Shown: piece by piece, positions 44,601 to 57,760 of the stretch
Layout of the letters: each line of letters begins with the position of its first letter
Numbering within the stretch: position 1 is the stretch's first letter
NCBI GenBank assembly: GCA_035582835.1
Contig: JAYKAV010000500.1
Span: 1,255,726-1,319,725, forward strand
Origin: Phoebastria nigripes
Taxonomy: Eukaryota; Chordata; Aves; Procellariiformes; Diomedeidae
Length of the DNA: 64,000 nucleotides
Reading direction: 5' to 3'
Notes under the pieces: model-generated
The model's database searches: none
Told to the model about the DNA's origin: nothing
The model's input: only the letters and a program-made list of their open reading frames with translations
Translations under genes and position numbers: made by a program

Positions 44601-46539
44601 CATATAAATAATAATAATAATATATGTGGCCTATTAGATGGCTTTATGCAGTACCTGGTCCTGAGTGCAGCTGCTGGGCGGGTTCTGCCCGGTCACTGCT
44701 GCACTTTGCAGGTTCAGCTTGGCACCTGCAGCTGGGGCTGTGCAGGCTGGGACGGGCTGGATGTGAACTCTGGCTAGATAGACATCTAGATACCTGCTAG
44801 ATAGACATCTTGTTAACCCACCGCCTGAGAGGTGTTAAGCTTTCTTAAGGTTCATCTGACCTTGTGTATTGTTGCCCTGCATCACAGGCAGCACATGGCT
44901 CCTTCCCAAAGCAGAAGTGCTCTTTGGCTATGCAATAGTCTCCCAAGAGGAAGAGGGACAGCTTCAGATACCTTGGTGACAGTGTGCCGGGCTCAGGGCT
45001 GGGCTGCCCTGGGTTGGGCAGGGCTTCACAGGACAGCAGCCACCCAAAAGGAGAAAGAGTGCGAACTGGACTGGTGCCCCAAACTAGCCCAGTGCACAGA
45101 CAGCACTGGGACATGTGCAAGGCGTTGTCTAGGACCAATGCATGAGGGAAGGATGCTAACCCTTGTGCTTGGTGGATGAGGAGAGGAGGAGACTTTGTAT
45201 CTGACTTTGTTCATGATAACTAAAGCTAAAGGCCAATGTGGAAGAGCAGAGACCAGAGGAATGTGTGCCAGGTCTCCTCAAGTCTTCTGTTTCGTGCTTG
45301 CCAACCTTTGTCCATCTGTTGTTGCACCAAATAGCTCTTCTGAGACAGGTGAGTGAGTGCCTGAATGCCAAGCATCTCCTGCCATGAATAAGTTTAAGTG
45401 GCTGGTAGAAGGAGGCCTGTGCAGAGCAGGGGAGGGCAGGAAAGGTGGCATCAAAGAATATCATGAACCTCAAGAGCTGCATGCTGGTGCTCCCATCTAT
45501 GTCCACCCATTTCCAGGAAGCCTCATGCCCAGGGATCAAGGTCCTGCCAGGTGTGCTAAATGCAAAATAAGTGGCAGGGTATTTTATTTTTCTCATTCCT
45601 TCGTCCATCCCTAGAGAGATAGGAATATTTTCACTTGTGGTGAGAGGTGATCTGGGGCCAAGACCCTGCAGTGAGTCAGGGTGCCAAGGCAGATGAGTAA
45701 TCCAGCACAATGTGCTTCCCAAGAAGAGGTGCCTGGGTGCAGGCTCCATAGCCCAGCAGTCTGTGTGAGCTGGACACTTCAGCCAGTCCTGCTGTGTGGT
45801 GAAGCAGGGCAGATCTCGCTCACTCACAGGGCTGGTTCCGCCCTGCGCTGCTGGTAGTGTGAGCTCCTGCACAGGGCATCNGTCCCTACTGACCCCAGCG
45901 AGCCAGGACCCCCACGCTGCTTGGTGCATTGATGGACCTCCTGCATCCAGCCAGTTATCCAGCACTGACCACAGCTGGGCCATTGTGGAACCTGTGGGAG
46001 CCTAAAGCCCTCCTATAAATTGTGTGCTGATTCCTAATATGATACAGGGTGATGCTCTGTGTGATAACACACACCTTACAGTTCATTAGAGGGCTGCGAA
46101 AGCAATGAAGGGAGAAGGAGAGAGGCAAGATTTGAACATGCATAAATCTCCCTACATGCTCATGTATCACAACCTGTAAACCTGCTAGGGAAGGAAACTT
46201 TGCTTTAAACACAAATGAATTGAACATTTTCCATACATCTTTATTTTGGGTGGTCTTAGTTTTGTCTTTGATTTACCGTGGTTTTTACTTTTTATTCTGG
46301 AGGATTATTTTGTGCTGCTCATAACTCATTCACAATCCCTTTTCATCCTCTGTCCTGGGGCTCCATCTGCCCAGAGGAATGCCCATGTGAGTGGTAGGCA
46401 TGTAAAGGGAAAGATTTGGGTAAAGAAATGGCAACTTTATTTTGCCCTTGTGTAGGAACTAAAGGCAGGGGCAGAAGTTTTCCTGCTGTGCCTTTATCGT
46501 GAATTTGTGCCGGTGGCCAGCCGATGCAGTCGTGCAGAA
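44601..46539. other. Intergenic, mixed, with two tiny repeats
   Basis: A short (TAA)n run lies at about 44607-44622 and a 15-bp duplication at 44773-44810. The minus-strand open frame of 275 codons at 45156-45983 is the least GC-driven long frame in the window, but its translation resembles no family I know and it is interrupted by an N at 45881. 46000-46330 is AT-leaning unique DNA. Confidence 0.4.
44773..44810 (+). repeat. 15-bp direct duplication, 23-bp period
   Basis: GCTAGATAGACATCT occurs at 44773-44787 and 44796-44810 with eight bases between. It looks like a small tandem duplication. No function is apparent. Confidence 0.85.
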
Positions 46540-46950
46540 GGGGGGTGTCCGTGGGGCACCCCGCCGCCTGCGCCCACCCCGTCCCCACGGCCGGGGAGCG
46601 GTGCCACCCTCCAGGGCAGGCGGGGCGCGGCGCTGGCTCCGGAGGGGCTGGTGCCGTCCCTGCCGCGCCCTCCTCCGCCCCGGGCCCCACGCGTGTCACG
46701 CAGTGCGCCGCGGGCCGGCCTCGGAACGGCCGCTAGGTGTCAGGGCCGGGACGGCGGAGGGGCGCGGGGCGGGGGGGGCTCCGGCGGGAGGCGGCAGCCG
46801 CGCCGCGCCGGGAGGAGGAGCCGCTCGCCGGGGTGAGCTGCGGGCGGCCCAGCGCCGGCCGGGGCCCAGCGCCTCTGCCCAGCGCCGGCCGGGGAGACTC
46901 TGGCGGGGGGAGCCGCACCTACCGCCGAGCCCGGGGGTCGGCCTGGCCCT
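46540..46950. promoter_or_regulatory. Intergenic CpG island, candidate promoter
   Basis: The densest CpG island of the window, embedded in otherwise ordinary DNA. It contains a G-quadruplex-type run at 46759-46788 (G4-CGC-G4-C-G8-loop-G3). Another feature is a 17-bp word CCCAGCGCCGGCCGGGG, repeated at 46848-46864 and 46878-46894. A good splice-donor-like CCGGG|GTGAGC at about 46830 could end a noncoding first exon on the + strand. The open frame 46499-47149 crosses the island, but its translation is low-complexity and resembles nothing. A distal LMX1B promoter, a long noncoding RNA start or an orphan island are all possible. Confidence 0.5.
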
Positions 46951-49479
46951 GCTGCTGCAGGGGAGCGGCAGGGAGCTGCCCCTCGGGACCCCAGCTATGA
47001 ACCCAGAAGAGAGGAAGCCCTCTCGAGCCCCCTGCCTGCACCCGCTCTCTGACAGCCTGAGGCTGGTGGGTCAGGTTGTATGGAAACGCAGCCTGGCTCT
47101 GCCAGCGTTTTGGAATGAAATGTCCTTTCATTTAGCCAAGCTCGCCTAAGTGTGTACCCTGCCAGGAGCAGGCAGGGCCACTGGCACCTCCTGCCCAGCG
47201 TGGTAGGCACCTACCAGGTCAGGCGCCTTGTGAAACACTGCTGCAGCCAGCTAGAGGAACCCCTGCAGCCATGCTTCCATTGCAGGGCAGGAGCCAGCGC
47301 TGTAGCTGTCGCGATAGCCTCCTATAACGAATGCAGTGCACCCCGGCCATGATGAGAGCAGATCCCCTGGTGATCTGGCATCCATGAGTTCTTCTACAAT
47401 GTGCTCTCCGTAATTTCTGCTAGGCAGAAGTTTGAAGATGTTTTCCCCTTTCAGTACTTTGGTGTGAACTGCNTTATTACTCCAAGGAGCTTGTCTGGCA
47501 TGGGGAACAGAGAGTCGCATTGCTGATGCTGCTGTGATGCAAACCATCTGAAAGCAATTGCAGCACAAGTCAGGTTTTGTCACCCTGCCCAGTTAATGAG
47601 TTTATCCATGTGCTGGGATCCCTATTTCTAGCAATGAGAGAGAGACTGTACAATTCTGCTCCCTTTCAAAACTGCTGTGAGTTGTGCCAGGACAGATGAC
47701 GCTGTCAGCTGGAGGATACAGGCGAGAGGTATGAAGTTACCAAGCCATAGTGGTCAAGCCCTTAATGACAGCCCAAACAGTTGCTTCTAAAGCTGCCTTT
47801 ACAAAGCAGTGCAACTACTCTTCAAAATCATTATTTTATAATTAGCACCAGGGACAGACGTTCAGCTTGAATCATTGCTTTGTTGTGCAGCTCTCCCTGC
47901 AGCTGGAGAGGGCAAACGAATGTCCTGGGTGACCCACTAGCTGGGGCGGCATTTCCAAGCTGTCTTCTATTGCACTGGGCTGTGAGCATCCCGCCTCGCC
48001 AGCCGCGTCTGTCCTGCAAAGTCTGACCATAGTCCATTGTAACGCTTGCAGAACGAACTCTAGCAGGTCAGAGATAGAAATAAAAAATAAATACTGTGGC
48101 AGGGTTGCTTGCTTTCTTCAGCTGCGAGGCAGCGTGGTCTAGAGCAGAGGCAGTTGGCACTGGAAGGTCTGTTCCTCACTGAATTCTGTTTGTAAATGTT
48201 TGTTATCCCCAGATCAAAGAGTGTTTGAGGTCAAAACATTGTTATTTACTGTTGCCATCATGCTATTTTAATATTTAGTGTATTTACTGGCACAGCTGAA
48301 TGCACGTGCTGGAGAGCTGGCCTTGCTGGAGTGCTCGGTGGTAGGAGGGAAGTCGCTACCAGCAGACAGCACCTCTCTGCTGCCCAGTGCTCAGGCTTGC
48401 TCCTGGAGAAGGGGAGGGAACAAACGCAGCATGAGGCTTGGTAGGCTCACAGATGGATTTGTGCCTTTTTTAAATGTTTATGAATGAAATTCAGTGCTGC
48501 ACTTTGCTAGACACTCTGCAGACAGTCATGTCCTCATATTAATCAATATTCCTGAGGTCAGACGTGCTGTCTGGTATGCTTGCCTGGCAGCGGGCCTGCC
48601 TGCTCCCCCTTGCTCGCACGGCTGCTCTACTGCCTGTTGGCTTCCAGGAGGGAACAGGCAAGTTCTCCAGTGCAGGACACCAGCATTCAGTGACTCTAGG
48701 AGTCTGATGAGGTTTCCAGCAGTAAGAAATGAGCAGCCAGGCAAGGTCACCTTAGAAAGCACTCATCTGCTGTCCTGCTGCTAGAAGTTACCTGTTTTCT
48801 GAGCCTCTTGCTTACTTACAGCCACGTACCACTCTCTCCACAGCAAGAAGAAGGGGGCTTTGGGGTCCGTGGTAGCAAGATGGAGTAGGAGGCAGCAAGA
48901 GAGCAGCAATCCCAAGGAAAAGTGCAAGGTAGCTGAATGAGCGTGATGTGTTTCATGTCACTTTGCCTCATCTGCAGAGCCTCTGTGTTATTAACCTTGT
49001 GCCTAAACCAACTGCATTCTCCATGAAGCTATTCAGAGCAGCAAGCCACATCCCTTTTTGAACCAGACACCTCTGTCTTCACTGCAAAGTAGCAAGGAAC
49101 GTCGCACTCTGAAGGGTGGAGGTGAAATCACGGAAGCCCCTGTGAAGTGAATCCAAGCAGCAGAGCAGAGGAACAATATTAAGGCATTAAATAAAGTGCA
49201 CTCTGTCCCACTGCAGCCAGGAGTGCAGAACTGAGCACTCGGGGCGGGCAGTCTGCTCTGGCTTTAGCCCAGCAAACGGAGAGANGTGCCCACTGCTGGT
49301 ACAGCCGCATCGTACGGGGCTGCGCCGGAGCTCGACGGAGCTCACGCGGGACAGGGAGCGGTGGGCAGGACTGGGATTCTCTTGCTTGTGGGCATTTATC
49401 TCAGCAGCAGATGTAAAGACAACTTGGAGTGTACTGCAGGAGCCCAAGGAGTCCTGTGGCAGCACTGTTTAAGGAAAAA
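46951..49479. other. Intergenic, mixed composition
   Basis: No recognised exon downstream of the CpG island. TAATTA lies at 47839-47844. Single Ns are at 47473 and 49285. A small CpG-rich patch is at 49295-49370. Open frames are short and resemble nothing. Confidence 0.4.
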
Positions 49480-50040
49480 GCTTTGAATGACAATTATAGA
49501 TTATTATATTTTTTTTTAGCCTCTGTGCAAGAATTGCATGTTGCAGGCTATGAGTATCATTATGAGGGATTACCAGTAATCCCTTTCCCTTTTTCGTGGC
49601 TTCTTCATTTGATGACTTTTGGCAGGCTTTTTTATGTAGGCACAGGAGTTCCCTATGTTTTCTGCAATACTCTAATGATTAATTAACACTCTCAGCAGCT
49701 TTGAATGTGAAATCTCACCACGCAGAAAGGGGAGTTGGGTCCAACAGGCACCTACAATATATCTGGATGAATTGGAGCAGGATGTTGAAATTGTAACATC
49801 TTGTGACCCTAACGCTTTCATCTGCAGTAGCAGTGAAAGAGTTAATGCATTAGTTAAAAAGATTTTTAGCGTGGGTCTGAACTGAGGCTGACAATCCATT
49901 ATTCATAACTCCTCAGAAACCTGTAGCCTAATTCTTTTCTCTTTCTTTTGTGATTTACAGAATATTACAACAACTGTAAGCACTTTGCAGTTGGATTTTT
50001 ATTGCATACTCCAAGTGAAGAATTATGATTTGGGATTCAC
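49480..50040. promoter_or_regulatory. AT-rich island with palindromic homeodomain sites
   Basis: Unique AT-rich sequence with TTAATTAA at 49679-49686 and the palindrome TAATGCATTA at 49843-49852 (TAAT-N2-ATTA, a dimer-type homeodomain site). The surrounding GTTAATGCATTAGTTAA also loosely resembles an HNF1 site. A regulatory role is inferred. Confidence 0.25.
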
Positions 50041-53000
50041 GATGAGCAAATGTGTTCTGGTGTTTGTACATCCTTTTCATCTTCTCTGCCCCCATCTATA
50101 GCTTTCCCCTGCTCAGAGCAGGGAACTTCTGCCGTCTGTAGGAGCGAGCACTGCCGAAGCAGCTTTGCCATTGTGCTTGTGAGAGGTGACACACAGCAGG
50201 CCCATCTGCAGCAGGAGGTGTTGCCCTCCACCCAGAGCAAGCCAGCTCTGGGTGCGGATGAAAGCTCCTTGCACATCCCAGCAAGCAGGCGGGTAGGCTT
50301 GCAGGAGCTCTCAGCAGTGCTGGGACAAAGGGGAAGCACTACAATGGGTCCAGCACAGGGTTTTTCACAGTTGTACCCATTTTGCCCTTGCACTGGACCC
50401 TGAACACCAGACCAGCCCCGAGCAGTGGTGGATGTGAGCCTCGAGTGTGGCCACAACTTGAGTTGTTTGAGGTAAAAGTCCTGTTCTCACCAAGGTACAG
50501 GCCATTGGGAGTAACAAATCTTGGGACTGGTTGGAGACCAAAAAGCTCCCTCTCCTGCAGCAGCCTGCACTGGGCTGTGCTGCCACCATTCTGCCCTGTG
50601 CTGGTGTCTGACAGAGCAGCTGCTCACTTCTGCTCTGATCAGCTCCTTGAAGAAAATAATTGGCAAGAAAGTTACTGCAGTCACAATTCAGAAACACCTC
50701 CCTCCAAGGGGTTTGCAGGCACATTGGAGGACTACTGTGGCAAACGTAGTTAAGGGGTGGTCCATCATCCAAAAAGCATTTGGGTGCCTTTGCTGCAGCT
50801 CTCCTTGGCTCTGGAAGGACAACTGCAACGAGATAATTTTTCATCATGGACAAGAGAATTATGAGGTACAAACGAGTGCGCACAAGAAGATTAATAAATT
50901 ACTCGGGATTAGCTTCAGTGATGGATAGATCTGCTGTGTGCAGCGTTAGCCTGGCAGGACAGACAGGATCCTGCGCAGTGTTTGTCACAGATCAGAAACA
51001 CTAGCCCTTTGACAGATGCCACGTAGATCTTCATTTCCAAATTCACCCATCTGAGAAACATCTGTGTGCTTAGGCTGGCAAATCTCAAGGAATGCTCTGC
51101 CAAGCAGTCTGCTTCCGCTTTTATAGCTCCGTAATCCTCGCTTGGGACTCCTCCTCTGAAAAGAACAGAAGTGTGTGCAGCTCTTCAGGAAAACTGTGTA
51201 GGTCCAGGAGAAGTCTGCGAGGAAAAGATTCATGGCATGATCAAAAAGCACCCAGGCCTTTTACAGACAGGGCTCAATAGGTGCTTTAAACAGTTATAAA
51301 TAACAGCAAGGAGGAGGGGAACAGATTAAAGAGCCAAGTGCTGAGGTCTGCGCTGTGCTAGACTAGGCACAGCCATGATGTTTGCTTGCTGCTCTTGCAC
51401 GGCAAGATGGCCCCGACATCTCGGCAGGCTCACATGCACGCAGAAGTATCACCCAGCACTGGAGGACCATGCGGGCTGTGTAGCCATCCCTGTTTGTCAT
51501 GACAAATCACAGAGGGCTTCAGGGCTCGGTTTAGGCATCTGATGTTCAGAGACTGTGGGATTTTCCCTGGAAATCCACCACAAAGTGAGCTCCCTTGCAG
51601 AATTTTCAGTGGTTTGCTGATCCCGGGTATGACACAACTGCTTTGTAAACAGAGCTGTTAGTAAGTGTCTGGCCCCCAGATTGTTAGCCTGGCCTGCAAA
51701 AGTAAACACTCACCTGAAGTACTGAAACCATGGGGAACTCGGTCTTATGTGTGTTAAATCCTGGTTCCAGCCAGCCCAGTTACCTTAGCCCAGTTTGTGA
51801 TGTCCCAAGGCAGAACATGCCACTGTCAAGACCTTTGGAGCTCTGAGGCTCTGCTGGTGGGATACACATGCCTGTAGCCTGCTACACCGTCGTTTGCACT
51901 GTTTGCAAATTGCTATTTTATTATTTCGGGGAGAAATGTCCCTGCTTCTTTTGCTGACAAGTAGAGGGAAAGGTAAGGGACGGGAGAAAATGGGAGCAAA
52001 GAAACAGTGTGGGAAAGTTACACTTGCTCAGTATGCAGCTTCAGTCTGTTCAGGGTATCTTCGAGGAAGGTCCATGTGGATACAGCAGAGATGCTTCTCT
52101 CATTGGTTTTGTATCAGTTTGATTCAGTTTTCTTCAGCAATGCTGAGAGGTTAGACTTGGACCTGCTCCTGCCAGCAGGACGACCATACAGATACGCTCT
52201 CAAAAATTTCATAGGGGCATTAAGTGTCTAATACTGCTTTACTCTTAATCGGTTTCTATTTTGTTTCTTCCCTACGTGCTTTCCCTTTGCCATTAAACTG
52301 CATCAAGGAACCCACTTCAGCTTTACACAGCTTCCCTCTGCATATGCCCCTGGCCTGCCAGGCAGAACCCCCTAGCTGAAATCTGGTTTTCCCTGTGGCT
52401 TGGCAGAGCAGTGTTCTCACTGGCGGGCATGCACCTCGGCGGCACTGGGAGACACCAGCCTGTCTCTGAGCCAGGCTTCTCCCGGTGGGAGCGAATGCAC
52501 GCAGGTTCCGGCAAGCTCTGCTGCTGGGGCACTTGCTGCCTGCAGAGTTTGGGACAGCAATGCAGGGGGTTAAATTCTTTCTGGCTGTGCCCAGTCTCAA
52601 TAATACCGTAAATGATTTAAAAAGCTAAAAGCACAGTGAGTGCCACTGCAGGGCAGCCAGCAGCATTCAAGGAAAACCAGGAGTGGTGGCAGGAGGCTTT
52701 GGCCCAAGCACATGTGCTGGGAGTGACCTTGGGCCCATGCAAGGGGAAGAGGTGTAAATGGAGGGAGGGCTCGCTCCTCCACTGCTCAAGCTGTGAGGAA
52801 AGCACAGAGACAGTAAAGAAACATGATGGAGAGGAAGAGGAGGGCTGTAGCCAGACAGACCAAGCCGAGCTGCCTCCTGACTGTTCTGGTAATGGTATTC
52901 TGCGTGCAGGAGGGATATGGAGCTCTCGGCAGCTGTTTCATTAACACTAGAAGCACCCGTCTGTGGAGGTACTGCTGTCCTTACTGATGCGAGGGGTTTG

Positions 53001-55099
53001 AGGAGAACAGCTGTCTCTGAATGCAGCTGGGTGTGGCACGAAGAAGTATACCCCTCTGTAAAGCCTGCGCCTGCTGTGCTTTTCACACAAAACCCCGCTT
53101 CCAGGCAGGAGAGCACTTGATGGGCTGATAAATCCTTTGCCAGAAACTCTTGTTTGTCTCAAAGTGGCAGGCAAGTGAGGGGAGCGGGGCCATGGGAGTT
53201 GCAGCCTGCGAGGCTCCGCGGGAGGGAGGCAGCGGCACGGACCGCTCTGCGACGTGAGGTGCGCACAGCAGTCCCCAGCAGACTGAGAGGGGACCAGTGA
53301 GCTGCTTTGCTGTGACAAACTGGTCTAGATCCACGCTCCAGCTATTAGTGCCAGGGCAGTGACCTGCCTGCCTGTCCTGCCTGCTGCAGTGCCGGGGGGC
53401 CGGGGCAAGGCAGGGCTGCCTAATGGGAGGGGAGAGGGGGGCGGCTGGGTGCACAGGGAACAGGGCTCCTTTTTCCAATGCAGGGGTGATTCCCCATGCG
53501 TCCATCCTCGTGTAATGAAATGTAGTTGCACAAACGGAGGGAGAACTGAACCCACGAGACAAGCATTGAGTTAGCCTCAAGTTTCCGTCGGTGCTTTTTG
53601 TTAGAAAGGTAATTATGCAGCTCTGCAGGACACACAAATAAAGACAAACGTCGGCAGAACACCTAGCAGCAGCCTAGACGTGTGTAAGCAAACCGTGTGT
53701 GCATGAAGGGTACAGGTGGGAGATGGAGGCTTTGCCATGCTTGCCAGGGAGTTGCTCATTTAACCGCAGGCACATTTTCCAAGCTGCCTCTAATTTTGGC
53801 ACGTAGCATTTTGGGAGTCCAAAAGATCTTCTTGGACCCTGATTCCCAATGATGCTAGCAGCACCGCAGCCATTGTGCAAGAGTGCAGAGACAGCTGTTG
53901 GACTGGGGGTGTTTGCTGTTTCCAAAGAGCAAGGGCAGCTCTTGACATCCACCTCTCTCCTGCAGCAGTGGTCTCTGGCTCTCGGAGCAGACACTGACTC
54001 TGTGCCTGCCCAGTTCCTCCAGCTGCGGCACAGCCGCTGTGGCACAGCCCCTCCGGCAGTGTGCTGGTGCAGCCCCTGGGAGCCGCAGGGATGGTGCTTG
54101 CATGGAGGGCGCGGGCCCGTGGGGAAGAGGTGCGAGCAAAGGCACAGGTATCACTCGCCGTGTGCTCTAGAGCAGGTCTGTGGTCGTTCCCTGTGTCCCT
54201 GCTTTTCTCCCTCCCCTTCATAGCCTGTGGGTGAATTCCCTCAATGCCATGTCTCTTCCTGTGTCTTTTTGCGTGTGTGCCTCCACCCCTTTTGGAGTCA
54301 CCGGCTCCTGTGCTAGTTATAAAACAAGGCCTGTTTCCCCAGGGGATTTTGAATTTGGAGCAATTCTGGGAAGTCTCTGGATTTTCCATACACAATCTGC
54401 AGCCGTCACTGGGGGTTTTTTTATGCTTTTGTTTTTTGTTTTATTTTGAGAGAAACCTTTGGAGAAGTATTAATAGCCTAGGGGCTGCCCCAATTTTTTC
54501 CATTTGTGCAGGCAAAAGAATATTGATGGGGAGGCACAGAGACACCCACAGCACCCTCAGGGCTAAAGATCTTTCATAGGAAATTGTTGTTTTCAGACCG
54601 ATGAAAGCAGATCCCTTTCATTTTTCGTAAGTGCACACAAGGAAAAAAAAAAGCGCTGTTCAGGTGTGCTAATATTATCCCCTTGGATTCAGGCTCTGTC
54701 TTGGAGGAGCTTGCTCTCAACTAGTCTAAAAATGAGATGTTAAAGAATAGCAGAAGCATTTTGTTTTTAAAAAAGTATCCCCTGAAAATGGGTCCCAGCA
54801 GGTTGACGGCACATCGAGGCTTTTGGCTGTCCCAGCAGGGAGAGGTGAGGACACAGGGGCAGGCTACGGTGGGGTCCAGTGCCTCTGACGGAGAGTGGCT
54901 GCATCAGTTCGCCTGGTGCTGCTGCAGTGCAGCTCGCCAGAGCTACAGCCTGGCCGGGTCCGTGGCCCCTCGCCCACCCTCCCGCCCCGGCAGCCTTTGG
55001 CCTGGGCTGCTTTGCCATGGCACCGGGGAAACCTCACCTAATCCCCTGCCCACATCTGCGCATCTACTGTATGTTCTTTTTTTTCCCTCTTGCCAACAA
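50041..55099. other. Intergenic, mixed to GC-leaning, no gene recognised
   Basis: Five kilobases with many short open frames on both strands, none recognisable. TAATTA at 53610-53615 is isolated. CpG-rich patches are weak (53150-53260, 53990-54130). There are no ambiguous bases in this stretch. I see no transposon, RNA gene or promoter signature. Confidence 0.4.
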
Positions 55100-57760
55100 G
55101 GAAGGCAGTGTGTTTTCTTAACATTTGAGGGCATGATTTATAAACAACCATTAATGCGCCTTTTAACCTCTTTTTTCATTGTTTAAATTTCAAATTTTTT
55201 GGATGCAAACTCCTTAAATCAGTTCAATATGCTCTGAAGGGCTTTGCTAGAATTCGAGTTGAATTGCTTCCAAATGGAAACACTTACAACACAAAAAAAA
55301 GCATGTCAGTGATTTTAATTGACTCTCCACTGTGCATGTACTCTTAAATAATTGAAGTGTTTCCAATACTTATAGATGCCTCGATTTGGCAGTGATTTGG
55401 ATATAGGCAGAATATAGAAGTATTATACCTAGAGCTTCACAAGGGATTTGCTCTGGATTTAATTGGGATTCCTGTAAAGCTATGCAGAACTTTGGCAATG
55501 AAACTGGAAACCAGGTGAGCTCTTGGTGAACCTCTGTGAGTTTTGGTACGACCTGAGTGGCTTTGAGGTTTTGGATGGAAACCAGGCAAAATTCACTGAT
55601 TTCACCTGATCCTTCTTTTCAATTTTGGGGTTTATTTTTAGCTTGGTACACAAAACCAAATGTGAGGGCTCTGGATTTCCCTGTTTGGGGGCCTTTTTGA
55701 ATGAGGCAGATTGAAAACTAGTCATTTGAGGATTTGGGTTGTTCTTCCCTGGAGGACCTGTGATATTCTCTGCTGGCTCAAGCTGCCCTGGGGTTGGCTT
55801 CTGCGCTAAGTCACAACAGGCTGGTGAGGTATTTCTTCACCATTATGTGCCAGCTCAGTGCAAGCTTGAGCTCTGGTTGTGAACAAGAAAAAAGTCATCA
55901 AGAGAATGGAAAATTCACACCTAAACACCATAAAACTGCGAGATTTGCTTTCATGAAGTTTTACTGAAGTGAATTCCTCTTAATCCATCTAATATAAAAT
56001 TTCATAGGTATGATTTTTACAGTTGCAATACTACTGGAATAAGAGAGACAAGGTATCTCGTACAAAAGCTGCTTTCTTGTGCNATAAAGGTGCCCATCTA
56101 GCGCTATCTCAGCAGGATAGGTGTCTGCTCTCCTCGTCTGGGCTGACCAGGCGGCTGCCCCTTCCCTCCTTTCTGCAGAGGCACCTTCCCCTGCACCCCA
56201 TACAGAAGGACCTTTCCCCAGGGCATGGGGGGGTCTGCTGCTGCCCCTGCCCTGCACCCTGCCCCAGTGTCGGTGGAGCGCCCTCCTCACGCACACACAG
56301 CTCAGCCATGCCCAGGGAGAGCTGGAGGCTGTCCAGGACGGGGAGGAGACCACCCTGCTGCTGGAGCAGGATGGGGTGCAGTGGAGGAGGTTTTGGGGGG
56401 TGGATGGCTCCCCTGCCCCACTCGGGGCAGCTGGCTGCTCCAGGGCACGGGAGGAGAGGGCAGACCCCATGCGCCAGCCAGGAAACACCCAGCGAGGGCT
56501 TCGTGTGCNGGCTCCCTACTTCTAAATCGGCTTTTCACCCTCTTTCCATCCCGTGACATTGACAGGTGTGGGATTGTCATCCATTGCTGAGGACTCAAAG
56601 GACCACGCTGGTGCGTGTAGAGGGTGGCAGGGCTCAGAGACAACTCAGTTCGTAGGCACCCAGACAGGAGAGGATGCTCAATAGCAGAGGATGCTCTGTG
56701 CTTAGAATAAAACTACTTCAGATGATTGTTCAGCCAAAAACCCCCATCTAACCATTTGCCATAACAAAGTTGTTTTTTTTAAGAGCATCATGTTATATTC
56801 AAGTAATTTTGTGTAGAAATATAAATTTTGTCATAGGGCTTTATTACTATAAAATTTGTATTAAGAATTAATCTCTCATTTTAAAATAAGTAGAAAAACT
56901 TCATTTTTTCCATTGCATTTTTACTTGTTTTCTTCTTTTTGAATTCTTAGTAGGGAAAGAGAAACTTAGAAAAAGGAAGTGGAAGGAGGGCTCTGTCTCC
57001 TTTCTTTCCTTTTTCCCTGAGGAAAACTGGGGTGGGGGGGGAAATCATTTTTCTGTTGTTTGCTTGCTTTTAAAAACTAGAGAATTAGCAGCTACTCTTG
57101 CATCTATTTTCTCTTATTTGAGGCTATTTCACTGGAGTGGAAAGGGAGAACTGTAAAAGTGAGACTGGATGCATGAAAATGCAAAACATAAATGCAGCAT
57201 TTTAAGCAATTCTAGTTGTTTATTTCACTTACAGTAATGTTGTGTTAAAACCTGAACATTTTCTTTCAGTAACTTCAATATAATGATACAATGTTTTAAC
57301 AACAAAGGAAAAAAAAAAAAAACAAACTAGTAAACCAAAGTTTCAACAACTTCCACCTGGCATGCAGAGCTAGGAGACAGAATACACCAAACGCCCTGAA
57401 ATAAGACAAAACTGGAATAAAGTGTTCATCTTTAAAAGTAATTCAGCTTTTCTGCAGATAACCAAAGACAGGGCAAACGCTGCCTTCTGTGGAGGTTTTA
57501 AGTCCGGATGAGGCACAGGTTCGCCTAACGCAAGCATTACTTATCTAGATCAGTGCAGAAATGAGCAACAGCGAAAGCTCAAGCTAGATTGTCCAGATCA
57601 TGTTTTCTGAGGATAAAACATACGAAAACGCAGAGGCTGAGGGTTTTTTCCTTTTCTTTTCTGCACGTTAAAAATTCCTGTGTCAGATTTTAACATACGA
57701 ATCTTCATAGACTTAGCTTCCTTGTTCATGTTTGAACCCCCACTGAAATAGTTTCAAAAA
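55100..57760. other. Intergenic, AT-rich blocks around a GC-rich centre
   Basis: 55100-55740 and 56700-57760 are AT-rich and unique. 56100-56520 is GC-rich with Ns at 56083 and 56509. A G8 run lies near 57030 and an A14 run at 57309-57322. The overlapping open frames at 55961-56643 are mutual shadows. No gene is supported; the AT-rich flanks could be conserved noncoding DNA. Confidence 0.35.

Noticed and set aside
45156..45983. 275-codon open frame on the - strand
   Set aside because: Less GC-driven than the others, so looked at twice, but no domain, family motif or splice structure was recognised and it spans an N. A protein search would decide; a hit to any vertebrate protein would revive it.
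46499..47149. 216-codon open frame through the CpG island
   Set aside because: Arginine/glycine/alanine-rich translation produced by CpG-rich DNA; no similarity. The island itself is kept as a candidate promoter.
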